NCBI RefSeq assembly: GCF_037031285.1
Contig: NZ_JAYEZO010000001.1
Coordinates: 1,886,426 to 1,950,425, forward strand
Direction: 5' to 3'
From: Halobellus sp. LT62
Lineage (GTDB): Archaea; Halobacteriota; Halobacteria; Halobacteriales; Haloferacaceae
Length of the DNA: 64,000 nucleotides
Part shown: positions 17,426 to 26,300 of the stretch, in pieces
How positions within the stretch are numbered: the first letter of the stretch is position 1
Layout of the letters: every line of letters begins with the position of its first letter
Made by a program: the position numbers and the translations under genes
The notes under the pieces: generated by a model
Told to the model about the DNA's origin: nothing
Databases searched by the model: none
What the model saw: the letters and a program-made list of their open reading frames with translations, nothing else

Positions 17426-17443
17426 CTCCCGCCGTCCCGTGCC

Positions 17444-18352
17444 TCAGCCGACTGCGCGAATGAGCACGAACAGCGTCGCGATCGACGCGAGTGTGGTCAG
17501 AAACACGTTCAGCGACGCGAACTCCTCGTCGCCGCCGAGTTCCGAGGCGAACACGTACGTCGACACGGCGGTCGGCGTCCCGAGCATCACGATCGACGCG
17601 GTGAACGTCGCGGCGTCGACGCCGAGAAGCGACAGAGAGACCCACCCGATCGCGGGCATACAGACGATCTTCGCGGCGACGACGGCCCCGCTCGCGCCGA
17701 TGTCGACGTTCGGGAGGTCGACCTGCAGCGATGCGCCGACGCAGAGCAGCGTGATCGGGAGCGCTAGCATCCCGAGAACGTCGAGCCCGGCCGTGATCGG
17801 TTCGGGGACCGGGAGACCGAGCGAACCGATCGTCAGCCCGGCGATCAGCGTCGCGAGGACCGGGTTGCGCGCGAGGCGACCCAGTTCCTCGCCGACCGAG
17901 GCGTCGGCCTCGTTGATCGCCGTGAGGATGAGTATCGTGAGCGGCACCTGCGTCAGCGACACCACCCCGAGGACGACGCTCGCGATGGCGGTTACCCGCG
18001 CATCGAACGTCGCCGCTACCAGCGGCAATCCGAGATAGCCCAGATTGGAGTGATACGACTGGATGATCGCGACGCTCCGCCGACCGCGCTCCTCGCTTCG
18101 CCGATGGATCAGCCACGCGATGCCGACAGTCCCGAAGACCGCCGTCAACAGCCCCACGAACAGCTCCCCGGTGAGCAGCTCGCCGATCGCCTGATCGTAC
18201 GTCGAGACGAAGATGAGCGCCGGCAGAGCGGCGTAGTAGGCGACCGTGTTGAGCAGTTGCGTCCGCGACTCGTCGAGCACGCCCGAAAAGCGCAGTCCGG
18301 TCCCGACGAACAGCAGCACTAACAGCGCGAGCAGTCGGGATAGGACCTCCAT
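17444..18352 (-). CDS. AEC family transporter (auxin efflux carrier type)
   Basis: This 302-residue membrane protein has ten hydrophobic segments in two five-helix halves, the layout of the AEC family. LLFVGTGLRFSGVLDESR opens the first half, and QSYHSNLGYLGLPLV is a typical broken-helix region with small and polar residues. The second half contains LPITLLCVGASLQVDL and IVMLGTPTAVSTYVFASEL. Prokaryotic members export or import carboxylates such as malate or malonate, but the substrate here is not known. It is convergent with the CDP-alcohol transferase gene, only 18 bases away. Confidence 0.9.
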   Translation of the reverse strand: MEVLSRLLALLVLLFVGTGLRFSGVLDESRTQLLNTVAYYAALPALIFVSTYDQAIGELLTGELFVGLLTAVFGTVGIAWLIHRRSEERGRRSVAIIQSYHSNLGYLGLPLVAATFDARVTAIASVVLGVVSLTQVPLTILILTAINEADASVGEELGRLARNPVLATLIAGLTIGSLGLPVPEPITAGLDVLGMLALPITLLCVGASLQVDLPNVDIGASGAVVAAKIVCMPAIGWVSLSLLGVDAATFTASIVMLGTPTAVSTYVFASELGGDEEFASLNVFLTTLASIATLFVLIRAVG

Positions 18353-18493
18353 ACCGGGTCCGACTCGTTCAGGTGTCTTACGCTATTCGACTCCGGGCCG
18401 TTCCGGTGTGACGCCGATCTGTTCAGTCGCGGTTCCGACCCGATTCCCCCGGGTTCAGTCAGGGTCCCGACCTGATTCACTCGCGGTTCCGAT

Positions 18494-20002
18494 CTATCGG
18501 AACGGCTCCGTCCGTTCGTACGCCCCGGCCAGCCGGAAGAGCGCCGCCTCGTCGAAACGCTTGCCAACCAACATCATCCCCACCGGCGCGCCGCCGACGT
18601 CTCCGCAGGGCACGGTGAGCGCGGGGTGATGACTCGCGTTGAACGGCGCGGTGTTGTAGCCGATCGCCGATCTCGAGCCTTCACCGAGCATCGCTTCCAG
18701 CCCCGTCTCTCCGCCGGACGGCGGTGGGGTGATCGGGACTGTCGGCAGCACGAGGGCGTCCACGTCCGCCAGCGCCTCGTCGTACGCCTCGCGCACTGTG
18801 GCGGCGAGGTTCTGTGCCTTTCCGTACACCGATCCGCCGTAGTTACGCCGGACGAACTCCGAGGCGAGCCAGCTGACTTTCGCTGCCGCGGGGAGATCGC
18901 TGCTTCGGGCCGCAAGTGCACGGCTGAGATACCGAACGGCACCGGTGTCATACCATCCGCTGAAGCCGCTCAGGACGCCGTTCTGCTGGAGGACCTGCCC
19001 GTAGCCGTAGCGGATGATAGAGAGCGTCACGTCCACCGCCACGGCGTGTTCGGGAACCGAGACCTCGGTCACCTCCGCGCCCAGCGCTTCGAGGTCGGCC
19101 ACCGCGTCTCGGACGGTTTCGATCACCTCGTGGTCGCTCGCCTCGTGTTCGAACCCCTCTCGAAGCACGGCCACCGTCATCTCCGAAACCTCGGCCTCGG
19201 CGGCGTCGGTGTACGCCTGCACGTCGAGGTCGTGGGGCTGTCGCGGGTCGAGTCCGTCTCTGCCCGCCATGGCCGACAACGCGATCGCCGCCTCCCCGAC
19301 GGTCCGGGTGATCGGGCCGACGTGATCGATCGACGGATCAGCACCGAAAACCCCGGTGTAGGGGACCAACCCGTGCGTTGGTTTCAGGCCGACGAGGCCG
19401 CCGAACGACGACGGGATCCGGATCGATCCGCCTTGGTCGCCGCCGATTCCGATATCGATCTCACCGGCCGCAACCGCCGTCGCGGTCCCCGAGGAGGACC
19501 CGCCGATGCTGTGCTCCGGCGCGGTCGGATTTCGCACCGGTCCGTAGTCCGACGCCCCGATCGAGAAGCTCCACATATTGTTTTTGCCCGCGATCGTGCC
19601 ACCGGCGTCGAGTACCCGCGAGACAACGGTCGCGTCGACGGTCGGGACGTACCCCTCCAACACCCGCGATCCGTTCGTGAGCGGAATCCCCGCCACGCTG
19701 ATGGAGTCTTTCAGCCCGATCGAAAACCCTCCCAACTGACCGTCCTCCGCCCCGTCGACGCGACATTTGGTGATCCACGCGTTGTGTGGATCCTCGTCTT
19801 CGTCCGGTTGGTAACCGGGACCCCGGCGAGCGTGATCGTACTCTCGGGGCGGCCGTTGCGGGGTGGCCAGTTCCTCGATCCGTTCGAGCGGGGCCAACCT
19901 GTCGGCGACGACTCGCGCGTACGTTTCGAGCTCACCATCGCCGATTACGATTCCGAGGTCGTCGGCGAGCGCTTCGAGTTCGGGTTTCGACGGCGATCTC
20001 AC
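18494..20002 (-). CDS. Amidase (amidase signature family)
   Basis: This is a 502-residue amide hydrolase. The Ser-cisSer-Lys triad is visible: Lys98 in FSIGLKDSISVAG, the serine cluster in IGGSSSGTATAVAAGE (Ser169-171), and nucleophile Ser193 in GGDQGGSIRIPSSFGG. FGGLVGLKPTHGLVPYTG and later HHPALTVPCGDVGGAPVGMM are further family marks. GatA requires partner genes, and none is nearby, so a stand-alone amidase acting on amides or nitrile-derived amides is more likely. It stands opposite the alcohol dehydrogenase gene. It could serve catabolism, but nothing ties it to the main catabolic clusters. Confidence 0.92.
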   Translation of the reverse strand: MRSPSKPELEALADDLGIVIGDGELETYARVVADRLAPLERIEELATPQRPPREYDHARRGPGYQPDEDEDPHNAWITKCRVDGAEDGQLGGFSIGLKDSISVAGIPLTNGSRVLEGYVPTVDATVVSRVLDAGGTIAGKNNMWSFSIGASDYGPVRNPTAPEHSIGGSSSGTATAVAAGEIDIGIGGDQGGSIRIPSSFGGLVGLKPTHGLVPYTGVFGADPSIDHVGPITRTVGEAAIALSAMAGRDGLDPRQPHDLDVQAYTDAAEAEVSEMTVAVLREGFEHEASDHEVIETVRDAVADLEALGAEVTEVSVPEHAVAVDVTLSIIRYGYGQVLQQNGVLSGFSGWYDTGAVRYLSRALAARSSDLPAAAKVSWLASEFVRRNYGGSVYGKAQNLAATVREAYDEALADVDALVLPTVPITPPPSGGETGLEAMLGEGSRSAIGYNTAPFNASHHPALTVPCGDVGGAPVGMMLVGKRFDEAALFRLAGAYERTEPFR

Positions 20003-20152
20003 GAACGCCCCTCCGTCTCGCCCGTCGATGTCGTGTTCATCGGTCTCACACTGGACGATGCGGCGTGATCAATCTATGGGGCCGCGAGGAGTCGGTGAAC
20101 GCTCGCCGATCGACGAGTAGCTCTTTGTCCCTCGCGTTCGTATCCGGTCCAA

Positions 20153-21412
20153 ATGCACGCGAAGGGGTTCTCGTTCGACTATCGCACGGGTAAGATCGTC
20201 GTCGGCTCCGGATGCGTGGCCCGTCTCGGCGACGAAATCGACCGCCTCGGCCGCGAGCGGGCGATGCTCGTGAGCGGGCAGACCGTCGGGACCACGGCCG
20301 CGGTCGTCGACCCCCTCCGGGCGGGGCTCGGTGACCGGCTCGTCGCGGAGTTTCCCGAAACGACGCCGGCGAAAACGCTCGGGACCGCTCTCGACGGGCT
20401 CCGACTCGCCCGCGAGCACGATGTCGACGTCGTCGTCGCCGTCGGGGGCGGCAGCACGCTCGACACGGCGAAAACGCTCGCGGCGCTCTCCTCGCACGAT
20501 CGTTCGAGCGAGACGGCCGACGCCGCGACGGTCGCCGAACGCGCCGTCGAGACGGGCGAACTCCCCGTCGCCGACGACGGCGACCCGCTTTCGATCGTCG
20601 CGGTTCCGACGACGCTCGCCGGGGCAGATCTCTCCGACATCGCGGGCGTGACGCTCACGCTTGACCGCGACGCCGACACCGACGGCGGGACTCGTTCGGA
20701 CGCGGACGAGGGGCCCCCGAGCGGCGGCGTCGGCGACCCGCGGTTGATGCCGTCGGCGCTCTTCTACGACGCGGATCTCTACCGGACGACGCCGCGGTCG
20801 GTGCTTGCGGCCTCGGCGATGAACGGCTTCGATAAGGGCGTCGAGATGCTCTACTCGCCGCACGCGACGCCGATAACCGACGGCACCGCCGCCCGCGGCC
20901 TGCGCCTGCTCGCGTCGGGGCTCGGGACGATCCGCGAGGACCCGATGGACGAGAGCCGCCTCGCGGACGTCCTCGGCGGCATCGTGAACGTCCAGTACGG
21001 GCTCGCGGGAAGGGAGGGATACCGCGCGTCCATTATCCATGCCTTCGGCCACGGGTTCTCCCACGGCTTCGACGTTCACCAGGGGACGATCCACGGCGTC
21101 GTCGCCCCGCACGTCCTCCGCTACGTCTTCGGGGAGATCGACGGCAGACGGCGACTGCTCGCCGAGGCGCTCGGTCGTTCGATCGACGGGGCGTCGGACG
21201 CGGCGGTCGCCGACGCCGTCGTCGCCGCCGTCGAAACCGTCCGCGACGACCTCGGGCTCCCGAGCCGCCTCCGCGACCTCGACGGCATCGCTCGGGCGGA
21301 TCTCGACGATGTCGCGGCGGCGATTCACGACGATTCGCTTCTCGACGTCGCGCCAGAGGGAATCGATCCCGACGTCGCGGCCATTCGAACGGTCCTCGAT
21401 ACCGCGTGGTGA
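20153..21412 (+). CDS. Iron-containing alcohol dehydrogenase family protein
   Basis: This 419-residue protein belongs to the Fe-dependent dehydroquinate synthase/alcohol dehydrogenase fold. The NAD(P) region contains VVVAVGGGSTLDTAKTLA and later VAVPTTLAG. The metal region includes AMNGFDKGVEM and the histidine-rich IIHAFGHGFSHGFDVHQG, which supplies the Fe or Zn ligands. The family covers maleylacetate reductases, lactaldehyde reductases and glycerol dehydrogenases; the His pattern and VPTTLAG leave a maleylacetate reductase-like role possible. Residues 165-195 carry an Asp/Gly-rich insert (TLDRDADTDGG), probably a surface loop. The gene is divergent from the amidase and co-directional with no close partner. 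Confidence 0.85.
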   Translation: MHAKGFSFDYRTGKIVVGSGCVARLGDEIDRLGRERAMLVSGQTVGTTAAVVDPLRAGLGDRLVAEFPETTPAKTLGTALDGLRLAREHDVDVVVAVGGGSTLDTAKTLAALSSHDRSSETADAATVAERAVETGELPVADDGDPLSIVAVPTTLAGADLSDIAGVTLTLDRDADTDGGTRSDADEGPPSGGVGDPRLMPSALFYDADLYRTTPRSVLAASAMNGFDKGVEMLYSPHATPITDGTAARGLRLLASGLGTIREDPMDESRLADVLGGIVNVQYGLAGREGYRASIIHAFGHGFSHGFDVHQGTIHGVVAPHVLRYVFGEIDGRRRLLAEALGRSIDGASDAAVADAVVAAVETVRDDLGLPSRLRDLDGIARADLDDVAAAIHDDSLLDVAPEGIDPDVAAIRTVLDTAW

Positions 21413-21441
21413 GGCGAGCCCGTTCTACGATCGGTAGCTGT

Positions 21442-22086
21442 CTATGACGACAGGTCGGCGTCTTCGAGCGCCGCGGCGAGGCGCGACCCGTCGGGAACGG
21501 CGTCTCGGAACCCCTCGGAGTCGATTCCGACTTCCCCGTTGACCGAGAGGAAGCCGAGTCCGCCGTCGGGGGCCTCTTCGAGGTTCACGACGAACGCGAC
21601 CTTTCTGGCGGCGGGGACGCCGTCGATCGCGAGTTCGGCGTCGATCGAACCGTAGAGCCGCCGGTTTTCGTAGACGTGCTCGACGCACTTCGCCGTCGGC
21701 GCGAACAGCAACAGCAGGTTGAGCGCGGGCTCGGTTCGCCCGAGTCGCTTTCGCAGGACGTGCTCGTCGTCCTCGTAGAAGTACCGCTCCATCCGGCGGT
21801 ACTGTCGAAGGATCTCGTTCGCGCCGCTCGCCATCCGCACCGCCGGATCCGCCTTCAGCTCGACGAGGTACTCGACGCGCTCGGGGGGTCGCGTCCGGAC
21901 GTACAGATCGACCGAACCCCGGTTGCCGTAGTGGTCGTACGGCTCTTCGAGGCGGATCTCCGGCGAGTCGAAGGCCGCCTCGAAGTGCTCGACCGCGGCC
22001 GTCGCAAGTTCGTCCTCCCGCATCGGTTCGACGGAGAGCCCGCCGGGATATATGCGCTCCGCTGTGATCGTCCGGGTTGGTTTCAC
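21442..22086 (-). CDS. Uncharacterised protein with a PD-(D/E)xK nuclease-like core
   Basis: This 214-residue protein is not in a family I can name. Its centre reads GNRGSVDLYVRT, a short loop, and then EYLVELKADPAVR. This gives the Asp...Glu-x-Lys spacing of the PD-(D/E)xK fold used by restriction-like nucleases and Holliday junction enzymes. The rest alternates helices and strands, with RQYRRMERYFY as a basic patch. The call is structural inference from motif spacing only; it could also be a catalytically dead fold member. It overlaps nothing and is divergent from mobA by 50 bases. Confidence 0.7.
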   Translation of the reverse strand: MKPTRTITAERIYPGGLSVEPMREDELATAAVEHFEAAFDSPEIRLEEPYDHYGNRGSVDLYVRTRPPERVEYLVELKADPAVRMASGANEILRQYRRMERYFYEDDEHVLRKRLGRTEPALNLLLLFAPTAKCVEHVYENRRLYGSIDAELAIDGVPAARKVAFVVNLEEAPDGGLGFLSVNGEVGIDSEGFRDAVPDGSRLAAALEDADLSS

Positions 22087-22136
22087 TCTGCCGTCCGATC
22101 GGTGCGTTGTTCTATCCGGTCCGCCTACGGGACCCT

Positions 22137-22745
22137 ATGCGCGCTGCGCTCATCCTCGCCGGCGGCCGTTCGACCCGCTTCGGCGACCGCGACAAGGCGG
22201 TCGCAGAGCTCGCCGGCACGCCGATGATCCGACGCGTCGTCGATCGGCTCGCGCCCGTCGTCGACGAGGTGGTGATCAACTGCCGGAGGGATCAACTAGA
22301 CGCGATCGAGGCGGCGCTTTCGGGGGTCGATCCCGAGCCGGCGTTCGCCGTCGACCGCGACCCCGACGCGGGGCCGGTGGCTGGTATCGCCCGCGGCTTG
22401 GAGGCCGTTTCCGCGGAGTACGCGGTGGTCGTCGCCTGCGATATGCCGTTCGTCGAGCCCGACGTCGTGCGGCTTCTGTTCGAGCGCGCGGCGGGGGAAG
22501 ACGCCGCGGTCCCGCGACCGGACGAGTGGTATCAGACCACGCAGGCCGTCTATCGGACCGAGGCGATGCGCCGGGCCTGCCGTCGGGCGCTCGAACGCGG
22601 GGCGGATCGGATCGTCGCGCCGCTGGAGGAACTCGACGCGGTCGTCGTCGACGCGATCGAGTCGGTCGGCTCGCTCGACACCTTCGAGAACGTCAACACG
22701 GTCGAGGAGTTCGAGGCGGCGAAAGAGCGGCTCGGAAGCGAGTGA
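22137..22745 (+). CDS. mobA: Molybdenum cofactor guanylyltransferase MobA
   Basis: This 202-residue nucleotidyltransferase would attach GMP (or a related nucleotide) to molybdopterin to form the dinucleotide cofactor. The N-terminal signature LILAGGRSTRFGDRDKAVAE is the nucleotide-binding loop. VAGIARGLEAV and VVACDMPFVEPDVVRLL (Asp for Mg2+) match MobA/MocA enzymes, and the C-terminal FENVNTVEEFEAA is typical of the family. It starts at the ATG at 22137; upstream in-frame residues do not fit. yqeC lies next to it and a WtpABC molybdate/tungstate importer about 6 kb away, consistent with supply of molybdo- or tungstoenzymes. Confidence 0.88.
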   Translation: MRAALILAGGRSTRFGDRDKAVAELAGTPMIRRVVDRLAPVVDEVVINCRRDQLDAIEAALSGVDPEPAFAVDRDPDAGPVAGIARGLEAVSAEYAVVVACDMPFVEPDVVRLLFERAAGEDAAVPRPDEWYQTTQAVYRTEAMRRACRRALERGADRIVAPLEELDAVVVDAIESVGSLDTFENVNTVEEFEAAKERLGSE

Positions 22746-22863
22746 GGGCTTCGCCGGCTCGCGTATCGCTGCTTCGCGGCCGGCCGTCTCACAATTTCCG
22801 CTTCCCGAACCACCGTCTCGAAACCGCGGCTCTTCGACCCGCCGTCCTGCGGATCTCGGGCGC

Positions 22864-23631
22864 TCAGACGACGTCGACGAGTGGATCCTCTGCCCGCATC
22901 TCCGCCAGAACCACCCGCGGGACGTCGACGCGATCGTGGATTTCGGCGGCGACCTCTCGGGCCGTCGCTTCGAGGTCGTCGTCGTCGACCATATTGAGCA
23001 GGGGAATCGCCGTCGCGCCCGCGGGAACGTCTTTCAGCCCGCCTTGTTCGCTCGCGAGCACGGCGGCGACGTCCGCCGCGGAGATCTCCTCGCCCTCGGA
23101 CAGTCCGGTGATCTTCGATACCTCGTCGACGCGGTGAACGAGCGATTCCGAGAGGGGTTCGCCCACCACGTGAACGCTCGCGACCGACACCACTATGTCC
23201 GCTGTTCTCGGGAGCTGCGGTTCCTTCGACGACGGTGCTTTGAACCGTCGCATCCGCGCACCGTCGGCCTTCACGAGCACGGGCACGTCGAACTCGCCGA
23301 GTTCGTCGACGACCGCCGGATCGTAGCCCCGATAACGGTCGTCGCGTTCGCGTTCCGGAACGAGCCCGAGCGGCCAGCCGTCCTCGGATTCTGATTCGGG
23401 GTCACTGCTATCACTCGGCGCGTCGCTCGTCATTTCGCCGAGCGCGCCCACCGGATCCTCCGTGACGACGACGCGGTCGACCCAGTCGTCGAAAATCGGG
23501 ATTCGGACGGTCGCGGTGACGACGGCTCGGTCCAATCGTGAGGCGAGCGCGGCGAGCGTCGTCTTCTTCCCGCCCGCGCCGACGACGCAGGTCGTTCCGC
23601 TGTCGGCCTCCAGCGCAGCGACGATATCCAT
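22864..23631 (-). CDS. yqeC: YqeC family selenium/molybdenum cofactor maturation protein
   Basis: This 255-residue protein matches the YqeC family, usually found with molybdenum hydroxylase maturation genes. A P-loop-like VVGAGGKKTTLAALASRL opens the protein. LVKADGARMRRFKAP is a recognisable family block, followed by RTADIVVSVASVHVVGEPL and EGEEISAADVAAVLASEQGG. Residues about 68-92 carry an acidic, Ser-rich insert (SDAPSDSSDPESESEDG) usual for haloarchaea. The exact chemistry is not established for the family; a kinase or nucleotide-dependent role is commonly proposed. It is convergent with mobA. Together they suggest a Mo or W cofactor function. Confidence 0.85.
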   Translation of the reverse strand: MDIVAALEADSGTTCVVGAGGKKTTLAALASRLDRAVVTATVRIPIFDDWVDRVVVTEDPVGALGEMTSDAPSDSSDPESESEDGWPLGLVPERERDDRYRGYDPAVVDELGEFDVPVLVKADGARMRRFKAPSSKEPQLPRTADIVVSVASVHVVGEPLSESLVHRVDEVSKITGLSEGEEISAADVAAVLASEQGGLKDVPAGATAIPLLNMVDDDDLEATAREVAAEIHDRVDVPRVVLAEMRAEDPLVDVV

Positions 23632-23720
23632 ACGCTTCCCACGCGAGCGACGTTGTTGAGACTGTCGAACAGGCAGTGTACTTTGAGGCTAACAGGCAGT
23701 GTACTCCGCCGGATGGCCGC

Positions 23721-24092
23721 TCAGGACAGTTGCGCGGTGATGTCCGTCGAGGAGACCATCCCGACGAGGTCGTCGTCGACGACGGGGAGGTGACTGATCC
23801 CGAAGTTCTCCATCATCGCCGCCGCCTCGGTGAGCCGAAGCTCAGGCGTGACGGTTTCGACCGATTCGGTCATCACCTCTCCGACAGTGGTTTCTGCGGG
23901 GTCGCAATCGCGAGCGATGGCGTCGAGAATGTCCGTACTGGTGAGGATCGCCAACTCGGTCGACGGCACCAAGAGCGCGCCGACCTCTTCGCTCCGCATC
24001 CGCGTGGCCGCCTCGACCAACGTCGCGTCCGGACTGGTCGTCACGAGCGACGTCGACATCACATCTCTCACTAGCGTCCGTTCGCTTGGCAT
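23721..24092 (-). CDS. Two-CBS-domain protein
   Basis: This 123-residue protein consists of one Bateman module of two CBS domains. The first begins LVRDVMSTSLVTTSPDATLV and ends ILTSTDILDAIARD; the second begins TVGEVMTESVETVTPEL and ends GMVSSTDITAQLS. CBS pairs bind adenosine nucleotides such as AMP, ATP or SAM and regulate other proteins. There is no attached effector domain, so it probably acts on a separate partner. It lies between yqeC and cysE on the same strand with gaps of 70-90 bases, so operon membership is uncertain. Confidence 0.92.
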   Translation of the reverse strand: MPSERTLVRDVMSTSLVTTSPDATLVEAATRMRSEEVGALLVPSTELAILTSTDILDAIARDCDPAETTVGEVMTESVETVTPELRLTEAAAMMENFGISHLPVVDDDLVGMVSSTDITAQLS

Positions 24093-24163
24093 ACGCGGAC
24101 CGACGCGACGGAGGGGCTTCGATGTTTCGTCATCGCGATCGGCCTACTGCTCTTTTACTCGGC

Positions 24164-25036
24164 TTACTGCTCTTTTTCGTAGCGCTTCCGCTCCTGCGTC
24201 GGGTGGTCCTTGATGAATACTTTCGTGTGGTCCGGGATGTCCTCGGTGATCCAGGAGTTCGCACCGATGCTGACGTGATCCCCGACCGTCACCGCTCCCA
24301 GCACTTTCGTTCCCGCGCCGATGACGACGGAATCGCCGATGTCCGGGTGCCGCTTGTATCCCTTCTTCAGCGCGTGCTCGTCGCTTTCTTCCTCCTCGAA
24401 GTGGAGCGCGCCGAGCGTCACGTCCTGGTAGAGTCGGACCCACTCGCCGACGGTCGCGGTCTCGCCGATGACGACGCCCGTGCCGTGGTCGATGAAGAAG
24501 TAGTCGCCGATCTCCGCGCCCGGGTGGATGTCGATGCCGGTCTGGGTCTTTCCGTACTCGGTGAGCTCTCTGGCGTACTCGGCCGCGCCGATGTCGTAGA
24601 GCACGTGCGCGAATCGCTGGATCGCGATCGCCAAGAAGCCGGGGTACGAGCGGATGATCTCCATGTACGTCTTCGCCGCGGGGTCGCCCTTGTACGCGGC
24701 CTCGACGTCTTTCTTCAACAGCGATCGGACGCGTGGGAGGCTGTCCAACACGGCCGCGACCATCTTGTCGGGCCGGCTGTCGGTGTACGGGCAGATTCCG
24801 GCCTTGACGAGGCTCCCCAAGTCGTCGAGGCGGTCCAACACGGCCAGTTCGTCGCGGACGAGCTCCGGCGAGTTCCAGCACGTCGGAAAGAGCAGCTCCT
24901 GCAGGATCGCGATCTCCTCGCGGCGGTGCTCTCGGTCGGGGAAGCACGCCGTCACGCTCGTCGGGAACGGTTCCGCGTCGTTCTGATACGAGTCGAAGAG
25001 CCGTTCGTGGGCGTCTCCGGCGTACCGGTAATCCAT
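24164..25036 (-). CDS. cysE: Serine O-acetyltransferase
   Basis: This 290-residue enzyme makes O-acetylserine from serine and acetyl-CoA, the first committed step of cysteine synthesis. The C-terminal left-handed beta-helix is clear from hexapeptide repeats: GIDIHPGAEIGDYFFIDHG, GVVIGETATVGEWVRLYQDV, PDIGDSVVIGAGTKVLGAV and VGDHVSIGANSWITED. The catalytic His is in FIDHGTGV. The N-terminal half is all-helical, as in long-form CysE (SATase N-terminal type), giving the expected length. The inner ATG at 25036 is preferred; a TATA-like box (TATAATAC near 25063) is 25 bases before it and overlaps part of a REP-like repeat. Confidence 0.94.
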   Translation of the reverse strand: MDYRYAGDAHERLFDSYQNDAEPFPTSVTACFPDREHRREEIAILQELLFPTCWNSPELVRDELAVLDRLDDLGSLVKAGICPYTDSRPDKMVAAVLDSLPRVRSLLKKDVEAAYKGDPAAKTYMEIIRSYPGFLAIAIQRFAHVLYDIGAAEYARELTEYGKTQTGIDIHPGAEIGDYFFIDHGTGVVIGETATVGEWVRLYQDVTLGALHFEEEESDEHALKKGYKRHPDIGDSVVIGAGTKVLGAVTVGDHVSIGANSWITEDIPDHTKVFIKDHPTQERKRYEKEQ

Positions 25037-25062
25037 ACCCCGTCTTCTCACTAGTGGGGTAT

Positions 25063-25098
25063 TATAGTAGCGTTTGCAGCCGGCTTCACGAGTAGTCG
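25063..25098. repeat. Partial copy of an intergenic REP-like repeat
   Basis: TATAGTAGCGTTTGCAGC followed by GGCTTCACGAG resembles the left arm of the palindromic element at 35966-36056, which has TGTAGTAGCGTTTGCGAG and then TCTTCACCACTCG. It lies in the cysE upstream region and overlaps its promoter. Only one arm is recognisable. Confidence 0.4.
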
Positions 25099-25160
25099 AC
25101 GGCGGCGGGAGATTGTGAACTCCCGTGAGACACCGTGAATCGCGTGAACTCCCGTGAGCG

Positions 25161-26186
25161 CTACCCCTTGAGCAGTAGTGCCGCGAGAAGCGCGCCGCCG
25201 ACGATGAACGCGCCGCTGACCACGCCGCCGACCGCGAGCGGTCCGAGACCGATTCCGTTGATTCCCCGATCGGGACTGCTTTCTGTACCGGAAGCGGCCG
25301 TCACCGTCGACGTTCGCGTCGTCTCAGTCTGGACGACGAGGCTGCCGACGTCGACGGGGTCGCCGGCCCGTTCGCTGCCCGCGTACAGCGAGACGTCGTA
25401 GTCGGCGACGTCCAACATCGACTCCAGCGACGTCTCAGAGACGATGCGGGCGCTGTCGCCGCCGGAGGTGCTGAGGGTGCCGTCGCTCCGTCCCGCCAGC
25501 GAGGTGTCGACGTAGAGGACGGCCTGCCCGTCGTCGTCACCGTCTCGAACGACGGCTTCGAGTTCGTAGTTCGATTTGCTCTCGTTTCCGAGGACGATCA
25601 CCGCCTCGTTCTCGTCGCCGCCGTTCTCGGACGCGAACGAGATGGGGATCGCTGCGACCCCGCCGCGGTCGACGAGGAAGATGTTCTCGTCGAACGCCAC
25701 CGGCGCGGACGGGCCGTCGGTGGGCGACGCCGTCCGCGTCTGTTCGGGGATCGGCGTCGGCGTCCCGCTCGGCGGCGTCTCCGCGCAGTCCTCGCCGCAG
25801 GCGACGACCTCGCCGTCGACTTCGGCCTCCGCCGAGCCGTTCTCGAACCGGGCGGTCAGGGCGAACGTGTCGTTCGCCCGCTGTCGCTCGAAGTCGAACG
25901 ACGTCGCCCACGTTCCGTTCTCCGTTACGACACCGGTCGCGGTCTTCAGGAACGCCGGCTGGGTGTCGTCGGCGGAGCGGACCCGGACGACGATCTCGGT
26001 CCCGACCGGCGCGTCGGCCGTCCCGCGCACGACTTGGGAGGTGCCGTTCGCCACCGTCACCCCGTCGCCGTCGTAGTCGACGCTCACGCTCGGATCCGCG
26101 GCGACGGTCCCGGCGACGGCCGCCGGCGCGAGCGCGGTCGTCACGAGTACGCACGCAAGCGCGAGTGCGCGGTGCCGACTACTCAT
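25161..26186 (-). CDS. Secreted surface protein with N-terminal signal and C-terminal membrane anchor (BGTF-like)
   Basis: This is a 341-residue exported protein. A Sec-type signal (residues about 5-30, LALACVLVTTALAPAAVAG) precedes beta-rich domains with VDYDGDGVTVANGTSQVVRG and DRGGVAAIPISFAS. These resemble haloarchaeal BGTF surface domains. A Pro/Thr-rich linker (SGTPTPIPEQTRTASPT) lies near the middle, and the last 25 residues form a membrane helix ending LLAALLLKG. Many NxS/T sites suggest glycosylation. A second in-frame ATG at 26219 has a stronger ribosome-binding site (GGAGGT) and would add 11 residues. Both starts lie in tandem copies of a repeat. Function is unknown; cell-surface location is likely. 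Confidence 0.82.
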   Translation of the reverse strand: MSSRHRALALACVLVTTALAPAAVAGTVAADPSVSVDYDGDGVTVANGTSQVVRGTADAPVGTEIVVRVRSADDTQPAFLKTATGVVTENGTWATSFDFERQRANDTFALTARFENGSAEAEVDGEVVACGEDCAETPPSGTPTPIPEQTRTASPTDGPSAPVAFDENIFLVDRGGVAAIPISFASENGGDENEAVIVLGNESKSNYELEAVVRDGDDDGQAVLYVDTSLAGRSDGTLSTSGGDSARIVSETSLESMLDVADYDVSLYAGSERAGDPVDVGSLVVQTETTRTSTVTAASGTESSPDRGINGIGLGPLAVGGVVSGAFIVGGALLAALLLKG

Positions 26187-26300
26187 TGTGCACCTTCTGT
26201 TCTGGTCACGTCTAGTCATTGCGTACCTCCGCTCTGGCCACGTCTAGTGATTGCGTGCCTCCGCTGTGATGCAGTCATTGTGTGCTTCCGCAGTGATTCG
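26184..26300. repeat. Four imperfect tandem repeats carrying ribosome-binding sites and start codons
   Basis: Units of 33, 32, 27 and about 25 bases start at 26184, 26217, 26249 and 26276. Read on the minus strand, each ends in a GGAGG-like sequence (GAAGGTG, GGAGGTA, GGAGGCA, GGAAGCA), then about 6 bases, then AATG (AATC in the third). The first two units share ACTAGACGTG. The array abuts the start of the surface-protein gene and duplicates its translation-initiation region. The first two ATGs are in frame with each other. Confidence 0.6.

Noticed and set aside
26184..26300. Possible CRISPR array
   Set aside because: Units are adjacent and imperfect, without unique spacers of regular length, and no cas genes are nearby.
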